Origin: Allobosea caraganae
Lineage (GTDB): Bacteria; Pseudomonadota; Alphaproteobacteria; Rhizobiales; Beijerinckiaceae
Reading direction: 5' to 3'
Length of the DNA: 64,000 nt
Assembly: GCF_003351345.1 (NCBI RefSeq)
Contig: NZ_QQTO01000016.1
Span: forward strand, 1-64,000
Part shown: one piece after another, positions 42,687-51,910 of the stretch
Layout of the letters: each line of letters begins with the position of its first letter
How positions within the stretch are numbered: position 1 is the stretch's first letter
Program-made: the position numbers and the translations under genes
The notes under the pieces: generated by a model
What the model saw: the letters and a program-made list of their open reading frames with translations, nothing else
Told to the model about the DNA's origin: nothing
The model's database searches: none

Positions 42687-43859
42687 ATGCGCGCTCTCAA
42701 ACTGGCTCTTCCGCTCCTCCTCGCAGCCTCGGCCGCTCAGGCGGATTTCGACTCCTGCGTCGCAGGCCTGCGTTCGGCCGCGGCGGCCCAGGGCGTCTCG
42801 GGCGCGACCTTCGACCGGGCCATGGCGGGCGTCACGCCCGACATGAAGGTGATCGAGGCGATGAACAACCAGCCGGAGTTCAAGACTCCGATCTGGGACT
42901 ATCTCGGCACGCTCGTCGATGACGAGAAGGTCGCGGAGGGGCGCAACATGCTGCGCCAATACGCGTCCGTGCTGGCGTCGGCGGAGCAGCGCTTCGGCGT
43001 CGACCGCCACACCATCGTCGCCGTCTGGGGCGTCGAGAGCGATTTCGGTAAGGCGCGTGGCAAGATGCCGCTGGTGCAGGCGCTCTCGACCGGGGCCTGC
43101 CTGGCGCCGCGCCGCAACGCCTTCTTCAAAGGCGAGCTGATCGCGACCCTGCAGATCATCCAGCGCGGCGATCTCAGGCCGGAGCGGCTGATGGGCTCCT
43201 GGGCCGGCGCCTTCGGCCATACCCAGTTCATCCCCTCGACCTATATGCGCCTCGCCGTCGACGGCGATGGCGACGGCAGGCGCGACCTGGTCGATTCCGT
43301 CGCCGACGCGCTGCATTCGACCGCGAACTTCATGGCCAAGGCCGGCTGGCAGACCGGCGCGACCTGGGGCTACGAGGTGCGCGTGCCGGACGGCTATTCC
43401 GGCCCGACCGGACGCAACCCGAAGCAGCCGGTCTCGAGCTGGGCGGCGCGCGGCGTCGTCAAATACGATGGCTCGTCGCTCTCTGGTTCTGGCAATGCCG
43501 GGCTGCTGATGCCGGCGGGGCGCAACGGCCCGGCCTTCCTCGTCTTCAAGAACTACGACGCGGCCTACAGCTATAACGGCGCCGATTCCTATGCGCTGGC
43601 GATCTCGCTGCTCTCCGACCGCATCCGCGGCCGGCCCGGCATCCAGGCTGCGTGGCCGACCGACGACCCGCCGCTCTCGCGCGAGGAGCGCCGCGAGCTG
43701 CAGCGCCTGCTGATCGCGCGCGGCTTCGATGTCGGCGAGCCGGACGGTGCCGTCGGCGCGTTGACGCGGGCGGCAATCAAGCAGGTCGAGGCGCAGATCG
43801 GCATGGCCCAGACCGGGCGGCCGGGCGGGAAGGTGCTGAGGTCACTCCGCGGGCGCTGA
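42687..43859 (+). CDS. Lytic murein transglycosylase, MltB family
   Basis: A 390-residue exported protein (signal peptide ALKLALPLLLAASAAQA). The SLT-type catalytic domain has the Glu in TIVAVWGVESDFGKARGK near residue 110, and GSWAGAFGHTQFIPSTYM as the substrate loop. A C-terminal peptidoglycan-binding domain spans about 330-388 (LQRLLIARGFDVGEPDGAVG). It cleaves glycan strands to 1,6-anhydro ends. The ATG at 42687 follows GGTGGG; an earlier in-frame TTG was rejected. Family F repeat 1 starts at its stop codon. Confidence 0.92.
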   Translation: MRALKLALPLLLAASAAQADFDSCVAGLRSAAAAQGVSGATFDRAMAGVTPDMKVIEAMNNQPEFKTPIWDYLGTLVDDEKVAEGRNMLRQYASVLASAEQRFGVDRHTIVAVWGVESDFGKARGKMPLVQALSTGACLAPRRNAFFKGELIATLQIIQRGDLRPERLMGSWAGAFGHTQFIPSTYMRLAVDGDGDGRRDLVDSVADALHSTANFMAKAGWQTGATWGYEVRVPDGYSGPTGRNPKQPVSSWAARGVVKYDGSSLSGSGNAGLLMPAGRNGPAFLVFKNYDAAYSYNGADSYALAISLLSDRIRGRPGIQAAWPTDDPPLSREERRELQRLLIARGFDVGEPDGAVGALTRAAIKQVEAQIGMAQTGRPGGKVLRSLRGR

Positions 43860-44000
43860 GACCATTCGATACTTCTACTGGCGCGGCCGTCTGACGCGGC
43901 TGTCTGCGCTTCCGGTGCTCACGTACAAACGTACGCTCCGCTCCGGTTCTCGACAGCCACGCCAGCCAGCTCACGCCAGCGAAGTCTCGAACGGCCTCAG
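43858..44000 (+). repeat. Family F structured element, copy 1
   Basis: A 143-bp element that starts at the stop codon of the MltB-like gene. The outer stem pairs TTCGA, ACTTC and CTGGCG (43865-43883) with CGCCAG, GAAGT and TCGAA (43974-43991). A second stem is GGCTGTC (43898-43904) with GACAGCC (43952-43958). The apical hairpin is CGTAC-AAAC-GTACG (43922-43935). Copy 2 at 46965 keeps the same layout with paired changes. Confidence 0.85.
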
Positions 44001-44090
44001 GCCTGAGGGAATGCACTTCCCAGAAAACGGGTGGCGTAGCGGCATCGTCGCGGCAGGATCGCGGCGGACGTCCTTCTGGAGCTCAACGAC

Positions 44091-44489
44091 ATGACACGCC
44101 GCCTGATTTCGACCGGATCACCCTTCGAGACCGCCTTCGGCTATTCGCGCGCCGTGGTCGACGGCGATCTCGTCTTCGTCTCCGGCACGACCGGCTACGA
44201 CTACGCCACCATGATCCTGCCGGAGGACCCGGCCGAGCAGGCCCGCAACATCTTCCGCACGATCGAGGCGGTGCTGACCGAGGCCGGCTCGTCGCTGGCC
44301 CAAGTGGTGCGGGCGCAGTACTTCGTCACCGACCGCGCCTATTGCGAGCCGGTGCTGCAGGTCTGCGGTGAGGTCTTCGGCCAGATCAGGCCGGCTGCTG
44401 CGATCTATGTCGTTGCCGGCCTGCTCAAGCCGGAGATGAAGCTGGAGATCGAGGTCACCGCGCGGATCGTGGCGAAGTCGCAGACCTGA
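44091..44489 (+). CDS. RidA/YjgF-family protein
   Basis: A 132-residue trimeric-type RidA homolog. It has the family blocks GDLVFVSGTTGYDYATM, ARNIFRTIEAVLTEAGSSLAQ and the C-terminal IYVVAGLLKPEMKLEIEV with the Glu position. True RidA deaminates reactive enamines and imines; the key Arg of that group is not found in the expected place (the segment is AAIYVVAG), so it may be a different Rid subgroup with unknown substrate. Confidence 0.82.
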   Translation: MTRRLISTGSPFETAFGYSRAVVDGDLVFVSGTTGYDYATMILPEDPAEQARNIFRTIEAVLTEAGSSLAQVVRAQYFVTDRAYCEPVLQVCGEVFGQIRPAAAIYVVAGLLKPEMKLEIEVTARIVAKSQT

Positions 44490-44641
44490 CGGCCTTCCCT
44501 CGCGACATATGCCCTGCGAGCAAGGTCCTTCTTCGCCAGGCGAAGCCGGCTTTGCTTGCGCTCGGCCCGATCCCCTCGTAATCAGCCCGGCAAGGCTTTC
44601 CCGGCCTGCCCACAACCAGAAAACGCGTGCGAGGCGACCCC

Positions 44642-45751
44642 ATGGCGACCCACAAGCTCCTGCTCCTGCCCGGCGACGGCATCGGTCCCGAAGTCACTGG
44701 CCAGGTCGAGAAGATCGTGAGCTGGTTCGAGAAGCAGGGCCTCGCCTCCTTCGCGCTGGAGCGCGGCCTCGTCGGCGGCGCCGCCTATGACGCCCACAAG
44801 CAGGCGATCTCGGAAGGCGACATGAAGCTCGCCCAGGATGCCGACGCCGTGCTGTTCGGCGCGGTCGGCGGCCCGAAATGGGCTGATGTGCCCTATCAGC
44901 ACCGGCCCGAGGCCGGCCTGCTGCGGCTGCGCAAGGACCTTGGCCTGTTCGCCAACCTGCGTCCGGCGATCTGTTATCCGGCGTTGGCCTCGGCCTCGTC
45001 GCTGAAGCCGGAGGTGGTCGAGGGGCTCGACATCCTGATCGTGCGCGAGCTCACCGGCGGCGTCTATTTCGGCGAGCCGAAGGAGGTCGTGACGCTGGAG
45101 GACGGCTCGAAGCGCGGCGTCGACACGCAGGTCTACACGACCGGCGAGATCGAGCGCATCGCCCGCGTCGCCTTCGAGCTGGCGCGCACGCGCAGCAACA
45201 AGGTCTCCTCGGCCGAGAAGCACAACGTGATGAAGACCGGCGTGCTCTGGAAGCAGACGGTGACCGCGCTGCACGCCAAGGACTATGGCGATGTCGAGCT
45301 CGAGCACGTGCTCGCCGATAACTGCGCGATGCAGCTGGTGCGGTGGCCGAAGCAGTACGACGTCATCGTCACCGACAACCTGTTCGGCGACATCCTCTCC
45401 GACGTCGCGGCGATGCTGACCGGCTCGCTCGGCATGCTGCCCTCGGCCTCGCTCGGCGCGGAAGACCCCGCCACCGGCAAGCGCAAGGCGCTCTACGAGC
45501 CGGTCCACGGCTCGGCCCCCGACATCGCCGGCAAGGGCCTGGCGAACCCGATCGCGATGATCGGCTCCTTCGCCATGGCGCTGCGCTATTCCTTCGGCGC
45601 CGGCGAGGCCGCCGACAGGCTCGAGGGCGCCATCGCCGACGTGCTCGGCTCCGGCACCCGCACCAAGGACATCGCGGCGCCCGGCGCCAACGCCGTCTCG
45701 ACCACCGAGATGGGCGACGCGATCGTCAAGGCGCTGGAAGCGCGCGGGTGA
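44642..45751 (+). CDS. leuB: 3-isopropylmalate dehydrogenase
   Basis: A 369-residue LeuB that oxidatively decarboxylates 3-isopropylmalate in leucine synthesis. Landmarks are [11 protein letters not shown] (residues 8-18), the substrate motif [33 protein letters not shown] with the metal Asp, and [18 protein letters not shown]. The ATG giving [10 protein letters not shown] was used; an upstream start is possible. It lies 33 kb from leuC and leuD, on the opposite strand. Family A copy 4 follows it. Confidence 0.97.
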   Translation: MATHKLLLLPGDGIGPEVTGQVEKIVSWFEKQGLASFALERGLVGGAAYDAHKQAISEGDMKLAQDADAVLFGAVGGPKWADVPYQHRPEAGLLRLRKDLGLFANLRPAICYPALASASSLKPEVVEGLDILIVRELTGGVYFGEPKEVVTLEDGSKRGVDTQVYTTGEIERIARVAFELARTRSNKVSSAEKHNVMKTGVLWKQTVTALHAKDYGDVELEHVLADNCAMQLVRWPKQYDVIVTDNLFGDILSDVAAMLTGSLGMLPSASLGAEDPATGKRKALYEPVHGSAPDIAGKGLANPIAMIGSFAMALRYSFGAGEAADRLEGAIADVLGSGTRTKDIAAPGANAVSTTEMGDAIVKALEARG

Positions 45752-45758
45752 ATTCCTG

Positions 45759-45915
45759 CCTTCTCCCCTTGCGGGAGAAGGTGCCCCGAAGGGGCGGATG
45801 AGGGTCGCGCTGTCCTCTGTCACTGAGTTGGGTGAGGTGTCGCATCGCTACCGTTGCGCGACCCCTCATCCGTCTCGGCTTCGCCGAGCCACCTTCTCCC
45901 GCAAGGGGAGAAGGA
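45759..45915. repeat. Family A palindrome, copy 4
   Basis: CCTTCTCCCCTTGCGGGAGA at the left and TCTCCCGCAAGGGGAGAAGG at the right. The inner GGGGCGGATGAGGGTCGCGC pairs with GCGCGACCCCTCATCCG. It lies 8 bases after the leuB stop. Confidence 0.88.
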
Positions 45916-46007
45916 AAGGCGTTGCGCCTCTGCCTCTCCCCCTCGTGAATTGGCGGATGCCCCCGCGTGCACTAAGCTCCGCGCACCGAAACGGAGTATG
46001 TCCGTCT

Positions 46008-46964
46008 ATGCTGATCAAACGCCGCCTGGGCTGGGAATTGCCCGAGAGCCAGGCCACGCCTGAATCCGTCTTCTTCAACCGGCGGGCCTTTCTCGGCGCA
46101 GGTGCCGGCCTGATCGCGGGGGCGGCGCTGCCGCAGATCGCCGCGGCGCAGGGCACTGACCCGACGCTCGACCTCTACCCGGCCAAGCAGAACCCGGCCT
46201 ACACGCTCGACCGGCCGGTGACCGAGGCGGATTTGGCGGCGAACTACAATAATTTCTACGAGTTCGGCACGTCGAAGGACGTGGTCGGCGCGGCCAAGCG
46301 GCTGCAGCCGCGGCCCTGGACCATCGCGATCGACGGCATGGTCGAGAAGCCCTTCGAGATCGGCTTCGACGACCTGATCCGCAAGATCCCGCTGGAGGAG
46401 CGGCTCTACCGCTTCCGCTGCGTCGAGGCCTGGTCGATGGCGGTGCCCTGGACCGGCTTCCCGCTGAAGGCGCTGGTCGAACTCGCCAAGCCGCAAAGCG
46501 GCGCGAAATATGTCAGATTCGAGACCTTCATGAACCCGCGCATCGCGCCGGGGCAGTCGCAGCGCTGGTATCCCTGGCCCTATACCGAGGGCCTGACCAT
46601 GGCGGAGGCGACCAACGAACTCGCGCTGATGGTGACGGGCATCTACGGCAAGCCGGTCCCGAACCAGCACGGCGCGCCTCTCAGGCTGATCACGCCGTGG
46701 AAATACGGCTTCAAGTCGGTGAAGTCGATCAACAAGATCAGCTTCGTCGCCGAGCGGCCCAAGACCTTCTGGGAGGGGTTGCAGGCCTCCGAATACGGCT
46801 TCTGGGCCAATGTGAACCCTGAGGTGCCGCATCCGCGCTGGAGCCAGGCCAGCGAGCAGCTGCTGGGCTCGCGCGACCGCCGGCCGACCCTGCTGTTCAA
46901 CGGCTATGCCGAGCAGGTCGCGGGGCTGTATAAGGGGCTCGAAGGCGAGAACCTCTATATGTGA
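46008..46964 (+). CDS. msrP: Protein-methionine-sulfoxide reductase catalytic subunit MsrP
   Basis: A 318-residue molybdoenzyme of the YedY/MsrP type that repairs oxidised Met in periplasmic proteins. It has a Tat signal (FNRRAFLGAGAGLIAGAALP). The Mo-ligating Cys is in YRFRCVEAWSMAVPWTGF near residue 150; ITPWKYGFKSVKSI is a further family block. ACGGAG lies 11 nt before the ATG at 46008. The usual haem partner gene msrQ is not adjacent; the next element is family F copy 2, then ogt. Confidence 0.93.
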   Translation: MLIKRRLGWELPESQATPESVFFNRRAFLGAGAGLIAGAALPQIAAAQGTDPTLDLYPAKQNPAYTLDRPVTEADLAANYNNFYEFGTSKDVVGAAKRLQPRPWTIAIDGMVEKPFEIGFDDLIRKIPLEERLYRFRCVEAWSMAVPWTGFPLKALVELAKPQSGAKYVRFETFMNPRIAPGQSQRWYPWPYTEGLTMAEATNELALMVTGIYGKPVPNQHGAPLRLITPWKYGFKSVKSINKISFVAERPKTFWEGLQASEYGFWANVNPEVPHPRWSQASEQLLGSRDRRPTLLFNGYAEQVAGLYKGLEGENLYM

Positions 46965-47107
46965 GAGACCATTTGAGAATTCTACTGGGGCGGTCGCCTG
47001 ACGCGGCTGTCTGCGCTTCCGGTGCTCACGGACCAAATGTCCGCTGCGCTCCGGTTCTAGACAACCACGCCAGTCGACTCACCCCAGCGAATTCGCAAAC
47101 GGCCTCC
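46965..47107 (+). repeat. Family F structured element, copy 2
   Basis: It starts immediately after the msrP stop. The outer stem pairs TTTG, GAATTC and CTGGGG (46972-46990) with CCCCAG, GAATTC and CAAA (47082-47099). The apical hairpin is CGGAC-CAAAT-GTCCG (47029-47043). The second stem GGCTGTC pairs with GACAACC, with one mismatch that is a wobble on the minus strand. Confidence 0.85.
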
Positions 47108-47133
47108 AGCGTCGCCGGATGTGAGGAGGCGCA

Positions 47134-47700
47134 ATGAGCCAGGGTTTCTGCTTGTTCGACACCGCGATCGGCGAGTGCGCGCTCGTCTGGGACGGCGAGC
47201 GTATCATCGGCGCGCAATTGCCGGAGCAGGACGAGGCGAGGGCACGCAAGCGCCTTGAGCAGCGCTGTGCCGATGCGGTCGAAGCGCTGCCGCCGCCCTT
47301 TGTCGAGCAGGCGATCGCCGCGATCAGGGCGCTGCTCTCCGGCGAGCAGCGCGACCTCTCCACGCTGCCGATCGATCTCGCGGGTGCGCCCGAATTCAAC
47401 CGCAAGGTCTATGACGTCGCGCTCGCGATCCCGCATGGCGAGACGCTAACCTATGGCGAGGTCGCGGCGCGGATCGGCGAGCCCGGTGCGGCACGCGCAG
47501 TCGGGGTGGCGCTCGGCCAGAACCCGATTCCGATCATCGTGCCCTGCCATCGCGTGCTGGCGGCCAATGGCAAGACCGGCGGCTTCTCGGGCGGTGCCGG
47601 TGTCGAGACCAAGCTGCGCATGCTGACGATCGAGAAGGCGCGCACGAGTCACGCGCCGAGCCTGTTCGACGCGCTGCCGCTGGCGGCAAGGCCGCGCTGA
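47134..47700 (+). CDS. ogt: Methylated-DNA-protein-cysteine S-methyltransferase
   Basis: A 188-residue Ogt/Ada-C-like repair protein that takes the methyl group from O6-methylguanine onto its own Cys. The active site is IIVPCHRVLAANGKTGGFSG near residue 140, with the preceding helix YDVALAIPHGETLTYGEVAA and AARAVGVALGQNP as the DNA-binding wing. The start MSQGFCLFDTAIG is used. A family D repeat follows. Confidence 0.92.
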   Translation: MSQGFCLFDTAIGECALVWDGERIIGAQLPEQDEARARKRLEQRCADAVEALPPPFVEQAIAAIRALLSGEQRDLSTLPIDLAGAPEFNRKVYDVALAIPHGETLTYGEVAARIGEPGAARAVGVALGQNPIPIIVPCHRVLAANGKTGGFSGGAGVETKLRMLTIEKARTSHAPSLFDALPLAARPR

Positions 47701-47728
47701 GGGGCGCTGTCCCGCCAAACACTCTCCA

Positions 47729-47828
47729 CGTCATGCTCGGCCTTGTGCCGAGCATCCACGCCTTGCGCGATCGAAGACGAGTGGCAGGTCAAACACGTGG
47801 GTGGCCGGGACAAGCCCGACCATGACGG
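47729..47828. repeat. Family D palindrome, copy 3
   Basis: CGTCATGCTCGGCCTTGTGC at the left and GACAAGCCCGACCATGACGG at the right, with CATCCACGCC near CGTGGGTG inside. It is less perfect than the copies at 13208 and 39308. It lies 28 bases past the ogt stop. Confidence 0.8.
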
Positions 47829-47894
47829 CGGAGGTTTCCCAGCCAACATGGGCAGCCGGTTCCAGCCGCGCGGCAATGCCCAAATTCTAGGCAA

Positions 47895-48029
47895 GAAAAA
47901 AGGCCGGCATCCCGAAGGAGCCGGCCTTGAAGTTTGAAACATCCGGCGCAAGCGCCAAACATCTCAGAGGGGAACGGCTGGAACGAACTCAACGCCGGGA
48001 GGAGATTGCGGAGCCCGTTCCGAACAACC
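47895..48029 (-). ncRNA. Probable AbcR-like (alpha-r15) trans-acting sRNA
   Basis: On the minus strand a likely -10 box TATAGC (48041-48036) with an upstream TTGCAA begins a transcript of about 135 nt. It contains CTCCTCCCGG and TTCCCCTCTGAGATG single-stranded stretches, a hairpin GGCGC-TT-GCGCC (47945-47956), and a rho-independent terminator (9-bp stem AAGGCCGGC/GCCGGCCTT, 47900-47928, then a T run). It sits directly downstream of the LsrB-like LysR gene, where S. meliloti carries the AbcR1/AbcR2 sRNAs (recalled, not searched). These tandem sRNAs repress many transporter mRNAs; only one copy is seen here. Confidence 0.55.
47896..47928 (-). terminator. Rho-independent terminator of the sRNA
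   Basis: Minus-strand stem AAGGCCGGC pairs with GCCGGCCTT (9 bp) with an 11-nt loop, followed by TTTTTTCTTG. It has no T run in the other direction, so it serves a minus-strand transcript. Confidence 0.8.
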
Positions 48030-48214
48030 GTGATTGCTATATCGGGCAGCAGCTGCCTTTTTGCAATGCAGCATAGCTTGGGTCCGTCATGCGCTGTCTG
48101 CATGACCTTTCGGCAACCGTATCAAATTTTAGCCTAAATGACGGAGAAGCATGCGTTTGCTGCGGTGTTGGTCGCTTTTTCGTTACCGCCAATAGTCCCT
48201 GCCGGAAACGAGAA

Positions 48215-48240
48215 AGCCGGCTTCGCAGGTGAAGCCGGCT
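48215..48240 (-). terminator. Terminator of the LysR gene
   Basis: A perfect 10-bp stem AGCCGGCTTC/GAAGCCGGCT with a 6-nt loop, 28 bases past the LysR stop. Read on the minus strand it is followed by TTTCTCGTTTCC. Confidence 0.65.
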
Positions 48241-48267
48241 CAATCGGGATGGTGCCATGCGCTGGGC

Positions 48268-49158
48268 TCAATACGTCCAGCGCTGCGCCTTCTGGATCAG
48301 GAAGTCGCGGAAGACCTGGACGCGGGCGACCGACTTCATCTCCTCGGGGTAGACGAGGTAGCTCTCGAGCTGCGGCATCTCGGTCTCGCGCATCAGCTGC
48401 ACCAGCGGCGAACCGGTCTCGATCAGGTAGTCGGGCAGCACCGCGATGCCGGCACCCGAATCGACCGCGCGCTTCATCGCCGTGATGTTGTTGACGGTGA
48501 GGTGGATCGTGCGCGGATTGCGCTGCTCGCGGCCGAGCGTGCCAAGCCAGTGCACCGCCGTCAGGTAGGATGGCGAGGTGCCGCCGAAGGTCAGCAGGCG
48601 GTGGTTGTCGAGGTCATCGTAGCTCTTCGGCTCGCCGAAGCGCTTGATATAGGCCGGCGAGCCGTAGACGTGGAAATGCACCGTGAAGAGCTTGCGCTGG
48701 ATCAGGTCCGGCTGCTGCGGCTGGCGCAGGCGAATGGCGATGTCGGCCTCGCGCATCGAGAGGTCGAGCTCCTCGTCGGTGAGGATGAGGTCGACCTTGA
48801 TGTCGGGGTAGAGATCGAGGAACTCGGCCAGCCGGGGCGTCAGCCAATGGCCGCCAAGCCCGCGCGTGGCCGTGACCTTGAGCTCGCCCGATGGGTGCTC
48901 GCGCGTCTCCGACAGCTGCGAGCGCGTTCGCTCCAGGCGCTGTGTCATCTCGCGCGCGGCACGCCAGAGAAGCTCGCCCTGCTCGGTGAGGATCAGCCCG
49001 CGCGTATGGCGGTGGAACAGCGGCGCGCGCAATTCCCGCTCCAGCGCACCGATCTGGCGGCTGACGGCAGATTGGCTCAAGCCCAGAACGTCGCCAGCTT
49101 TGGTGAAGCTGCCCGACTCTGCGACGGTATAAAAAATCCTGATGCGGTCCCAATCCAC
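48268..49158 (-). CDS. lsrB: LysR-family regulator, LsrB/VtlR-like
   Basis: A 296-residue LTTR. The N-terminal HTH is WDRIRIFYTVAESGSFTKAG with LGLSQSAVSRQIGALERELR. The effector-binding domain follows from about 90. The Lrp and trxB genes next to it give the order lrp-trxB-lysR seen in Sinorhizobium (lrp3-trxB-lsrB), where LsrB/VtlR controls surface, redox and AbcR sRNA genes (from memory). The name is therefore inferred from synteny, helped by the AbcR-like sRNA downstream. It ends before a terminator. Confidence 0.8.
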   Translation of the reverse strand: MDWDRIRIFYTVAESGSFTKAGDVLGLSQSAVSRQIGALERELRAPLFHRHTRGLILTEQGELLWRAAREMTQRLERTRSQLSETREHPSGELKVTATRGLGGHWLTPRLAEFLDLYPDIKVDLILTDEELDLSMREADIAIRLRQPQQPDLIQRKLFTVHFHVYGSPAYIKRFGEPKSYDDLDNHRLLTFGGTSPSYLTAVHWLGTLGREQRNPRTIHLTVNNITAMKRAVDSGAGIAVLPDYLIETGSPLVQLMRETEMPQLESYLVYPEEMKSVARVQVFRDFLIQKAQRWTY

Positions 49159-49173
49159 CGCGGTTCCCCCGTT

Positions 49174-49188
49174 ATGCGTTTAATGCAT
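49174..49188. promoter_or_regulatory. Possible LysR box upstream of the LsrB-like gene
   Basis: ATGCGTTTAATGCAT is an inverted repeat (ATGC/GCAT) of the form T-N11-A, the usual LysR-type half-site spacing. It lies 16 bases upstream of the gene start and could be an autoregulatory site. A related TGC/GCA-rich motif overlaps the sRNA promoter. Confidence 0.35.
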
Positions 49189-49301
49189 GTTGGGGGGTAA
49201 AATTCTTTTCCGTCAATGGTTGCGTTGCAGGTCAGCCTGTTTTTCGCACCGATTATCGTGAAAAAATCCATCAACAAACGTGATGAATCCTCGGGGAGCC
49301 C

Positions 49302-50312
<1,011 letters not shown>

Positions 50313-50359
50313 TCAGATACGGTCTCGGCTGCGCTTCGCAAGTCCGAACCCATTCAAGA

Positions 50360-51343
50360 TCAGGCGATGCCGAGCTCGGCGCGGTGGCGCAGCCAGCCTT
50401 CGCGCACCCTCTCGGCGATAATCCCGGTCGAGTCTATGGGCTCATAGCGGGCGCCTTCAAGCCGTCCCGCAAAATGATGCACAGCGCCCTGCCGCCTCAG
50501 CGCCTCCAGGAACTTCGCCAGCTTGCCATGGCCGCCATGCGGCTCGAAGACGAGGATGGGGGCGCCGGTCGCCGCCGCCTCGCCGATCATGTTGGTCGAA
50601 TCGGCCGTGGCGACGATGGCGTCGGCATTGGCGAGCAGCGGGACGTAGGGGTTCAGGCCCGCGCCATCCCACCACCAGCCGCCGTGCCGGGCGAAGACAG
50701 CCGCGACCGCCTGGTCGAGCGCCGGCGAGGTCCGCCGCGAGCGCGTGCCCATCAGCGCGACGCCCGAGCTTGCCAGCGCATCGAGCCCCTGCGCGAAGCG
50801 GGCGATGTCGTCCGGCCTGAAGCGATGGTGGCGGCTGTCGCCGCCGACGATCACGGCGGCGCGCGGGCCGGACAGGGCGGCGATGGCGGGCGGCGGGTTC
50901 GCCCTGGCCCGGCTGAGCTGCTCCGGCGCGAGCTTGTGCGGAGAGGTCACCGTGACCAGCACGTTGTCGCCGCGCAGGCGATCATGCTCGGAAACCCAGA
51001 TCAGGTCGGCTGCGCCTGTGCCGATGCGCGGGTCCTTGAGGAAGACGGTGAAGCTGCGGCCGTTCGAGGCCTTCTTGACCGCGCGCAGATAGGCGACGGC
51101 GCGCCGGCCCGAGGCGATGGCGATGTCGGGGAAGGGCGGGCGAATCGGGCTGTTCGGCCGGTCCGCGCCTTCGCGCGGGTCGATCGGCCCGCGCGGCATC
51201 AGCCAGGCCCAGGGCTTGCCGGGCGACACGCGCCTGACCTCCGGCTCGACGCCGAGTCGCTCGGCCACGCCGAGGCATTGCACCTCGTCGCCGGCCTTGC
51301 CGTCAGTCAGGACCCAGATCGAGGGCGGGGGATCGGCCGGCAA
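50360..51343 (-). CDS. Mitochondrial fission ELM1-like family protein (DUF1022)
   Basis: A 327-residue protein. It begins MPADPPPSIWVLTDGKAGDE and then DEVQCLGVAERLGVEPEVRR, the usual opening of ELM1-like proteins. The mid part has PDIAIASGRRAVAYLRAVKK and the C-terminal part has ADAIVATADSTNMIGEAAAT with GAPILVFEPHG. The fold resembles glycosyltransferase-B-type enzymes. The bacterial role is unknown. The start is TTG at 51343, chosen because GGAGA lies 9 to 10 nt upstream. It is divergent from the Lrp gene. Confidence 0.82.
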   Translation of the reverse strand: MPADPPPSIWVLTDGKAGDEVQCLGVAERLGVEPEVRRVSPGKPWAWLMPRGPIDPREGADRPNSPIRPPFPDIAIASGRRAVAYLRAVKKASNGRSFTVFLKDPRIGTGAADLIWVSEHDRLRGDNVLVTVTSPHKLAPEQLSRARANPPPAIAALSGPRAAVIVGGDSRHHRFRPDDIARFAQGLDALASSGVALMGTRSRRTSPALDQAVAAVFARHGGWWWDGAGLNPYVPLLANADAIVATADSTNMIGEAAATGAPILVFEPHGGHGKLAKFLEALRRQGAVHHFAGRLEGARYEPIDSTGIIAERVREGWLRHRAELGIA

Positions 51344-51434
51344 TAAAATGTCTCCGGAACTGGTGCGGACGATGCCTTGTATCGCCTTGGCGCTGCGTCT
51401 ACACCAGCGCGACTTTGCTTTCCTGGGGGATTTT

Positions 51435-51899
51435 GTGCGTTCAAAGCTCGACGAGATCGATATCCGCATCCTGCGCGAACTGCAGGCCGACGGGCGGATG
51501 ACCAATGTCGAGCTAGCGAGTCGGGTCGGCATCTCGCCGCCGCCATGCCTGCGCCGCGTCAGGGCGCTGGAGGAGGCCGGGCTGATCACGGGCTACCGCG
51601 CCCAGCTCGACGAGCGCAAGCTCGGGCTCGACGTGGTCTGCTTCGCCTTCGTGCACCTGGCGAGCCAGGCCGAGGCCGATCTCGAAGCCTTCCAGGGCCG
51701 TATCCGCGCCTGGGATGCCGTGCGCGAGTGCTGGAAGCTCTCCGGTGATATCGACTTCGTGCTGAAATGCGTCGCGCCGGACCTGAAGGCCTTCCAGGAT
51801 TTCGTCGGCGACCTGACGGCGCTGCCAAACGTGCGCAACGTCCGCACCGCGCTGGCGCTCGACCGGGTCAAGGACGAGCCGATCGTCCCCTTCGGCTGA
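51435..51899 (+). CDS. Lrp/AsnC-family transcriptional regulator
   Basis: A 154-residue Lrp-type regulator. The N-terminal winged HTH is DEIDIRILRELQADGRMTNV with LASRVGISPPPCLRRVRALE. The C-terminal RAM ligand-binding domain spans about 70-150 (VRECWKLSGDIDFVLKCVAP). The start is GTG at 51435 with TGGGGGA upstream. Its neighbours trxB and the LysR gene reproduce the lrp3-trxB-lsrB neighbourhood of Sinorhizobium (recalled). Effector is unknown. Confidence 0.92.
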   Translation: MRSKLDEIDIRILRELQADGRMTNVELASRVGISPPPCLRRVRALEEAGLITGYRAQLDERKLGLDVVCFAFVHLASQAEADLEAFQGRIRAWDAVRECWKLSGDIDFVLKCVAPDLKAFQDFVGDLTALPNVRNVRTALALDRVKDEPIVPFG

Positions 51900-51910
51900 G
51901 CGAGGCCCGC

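Noticed and set aside
48037..48109. A short minus-strand peptide frame (MTDPSYAALQKGSCCPI) just upstream of the sRNA
   Set aside because: It overlaps the proposed sRNA promoter and is too short to support; it may be chance.
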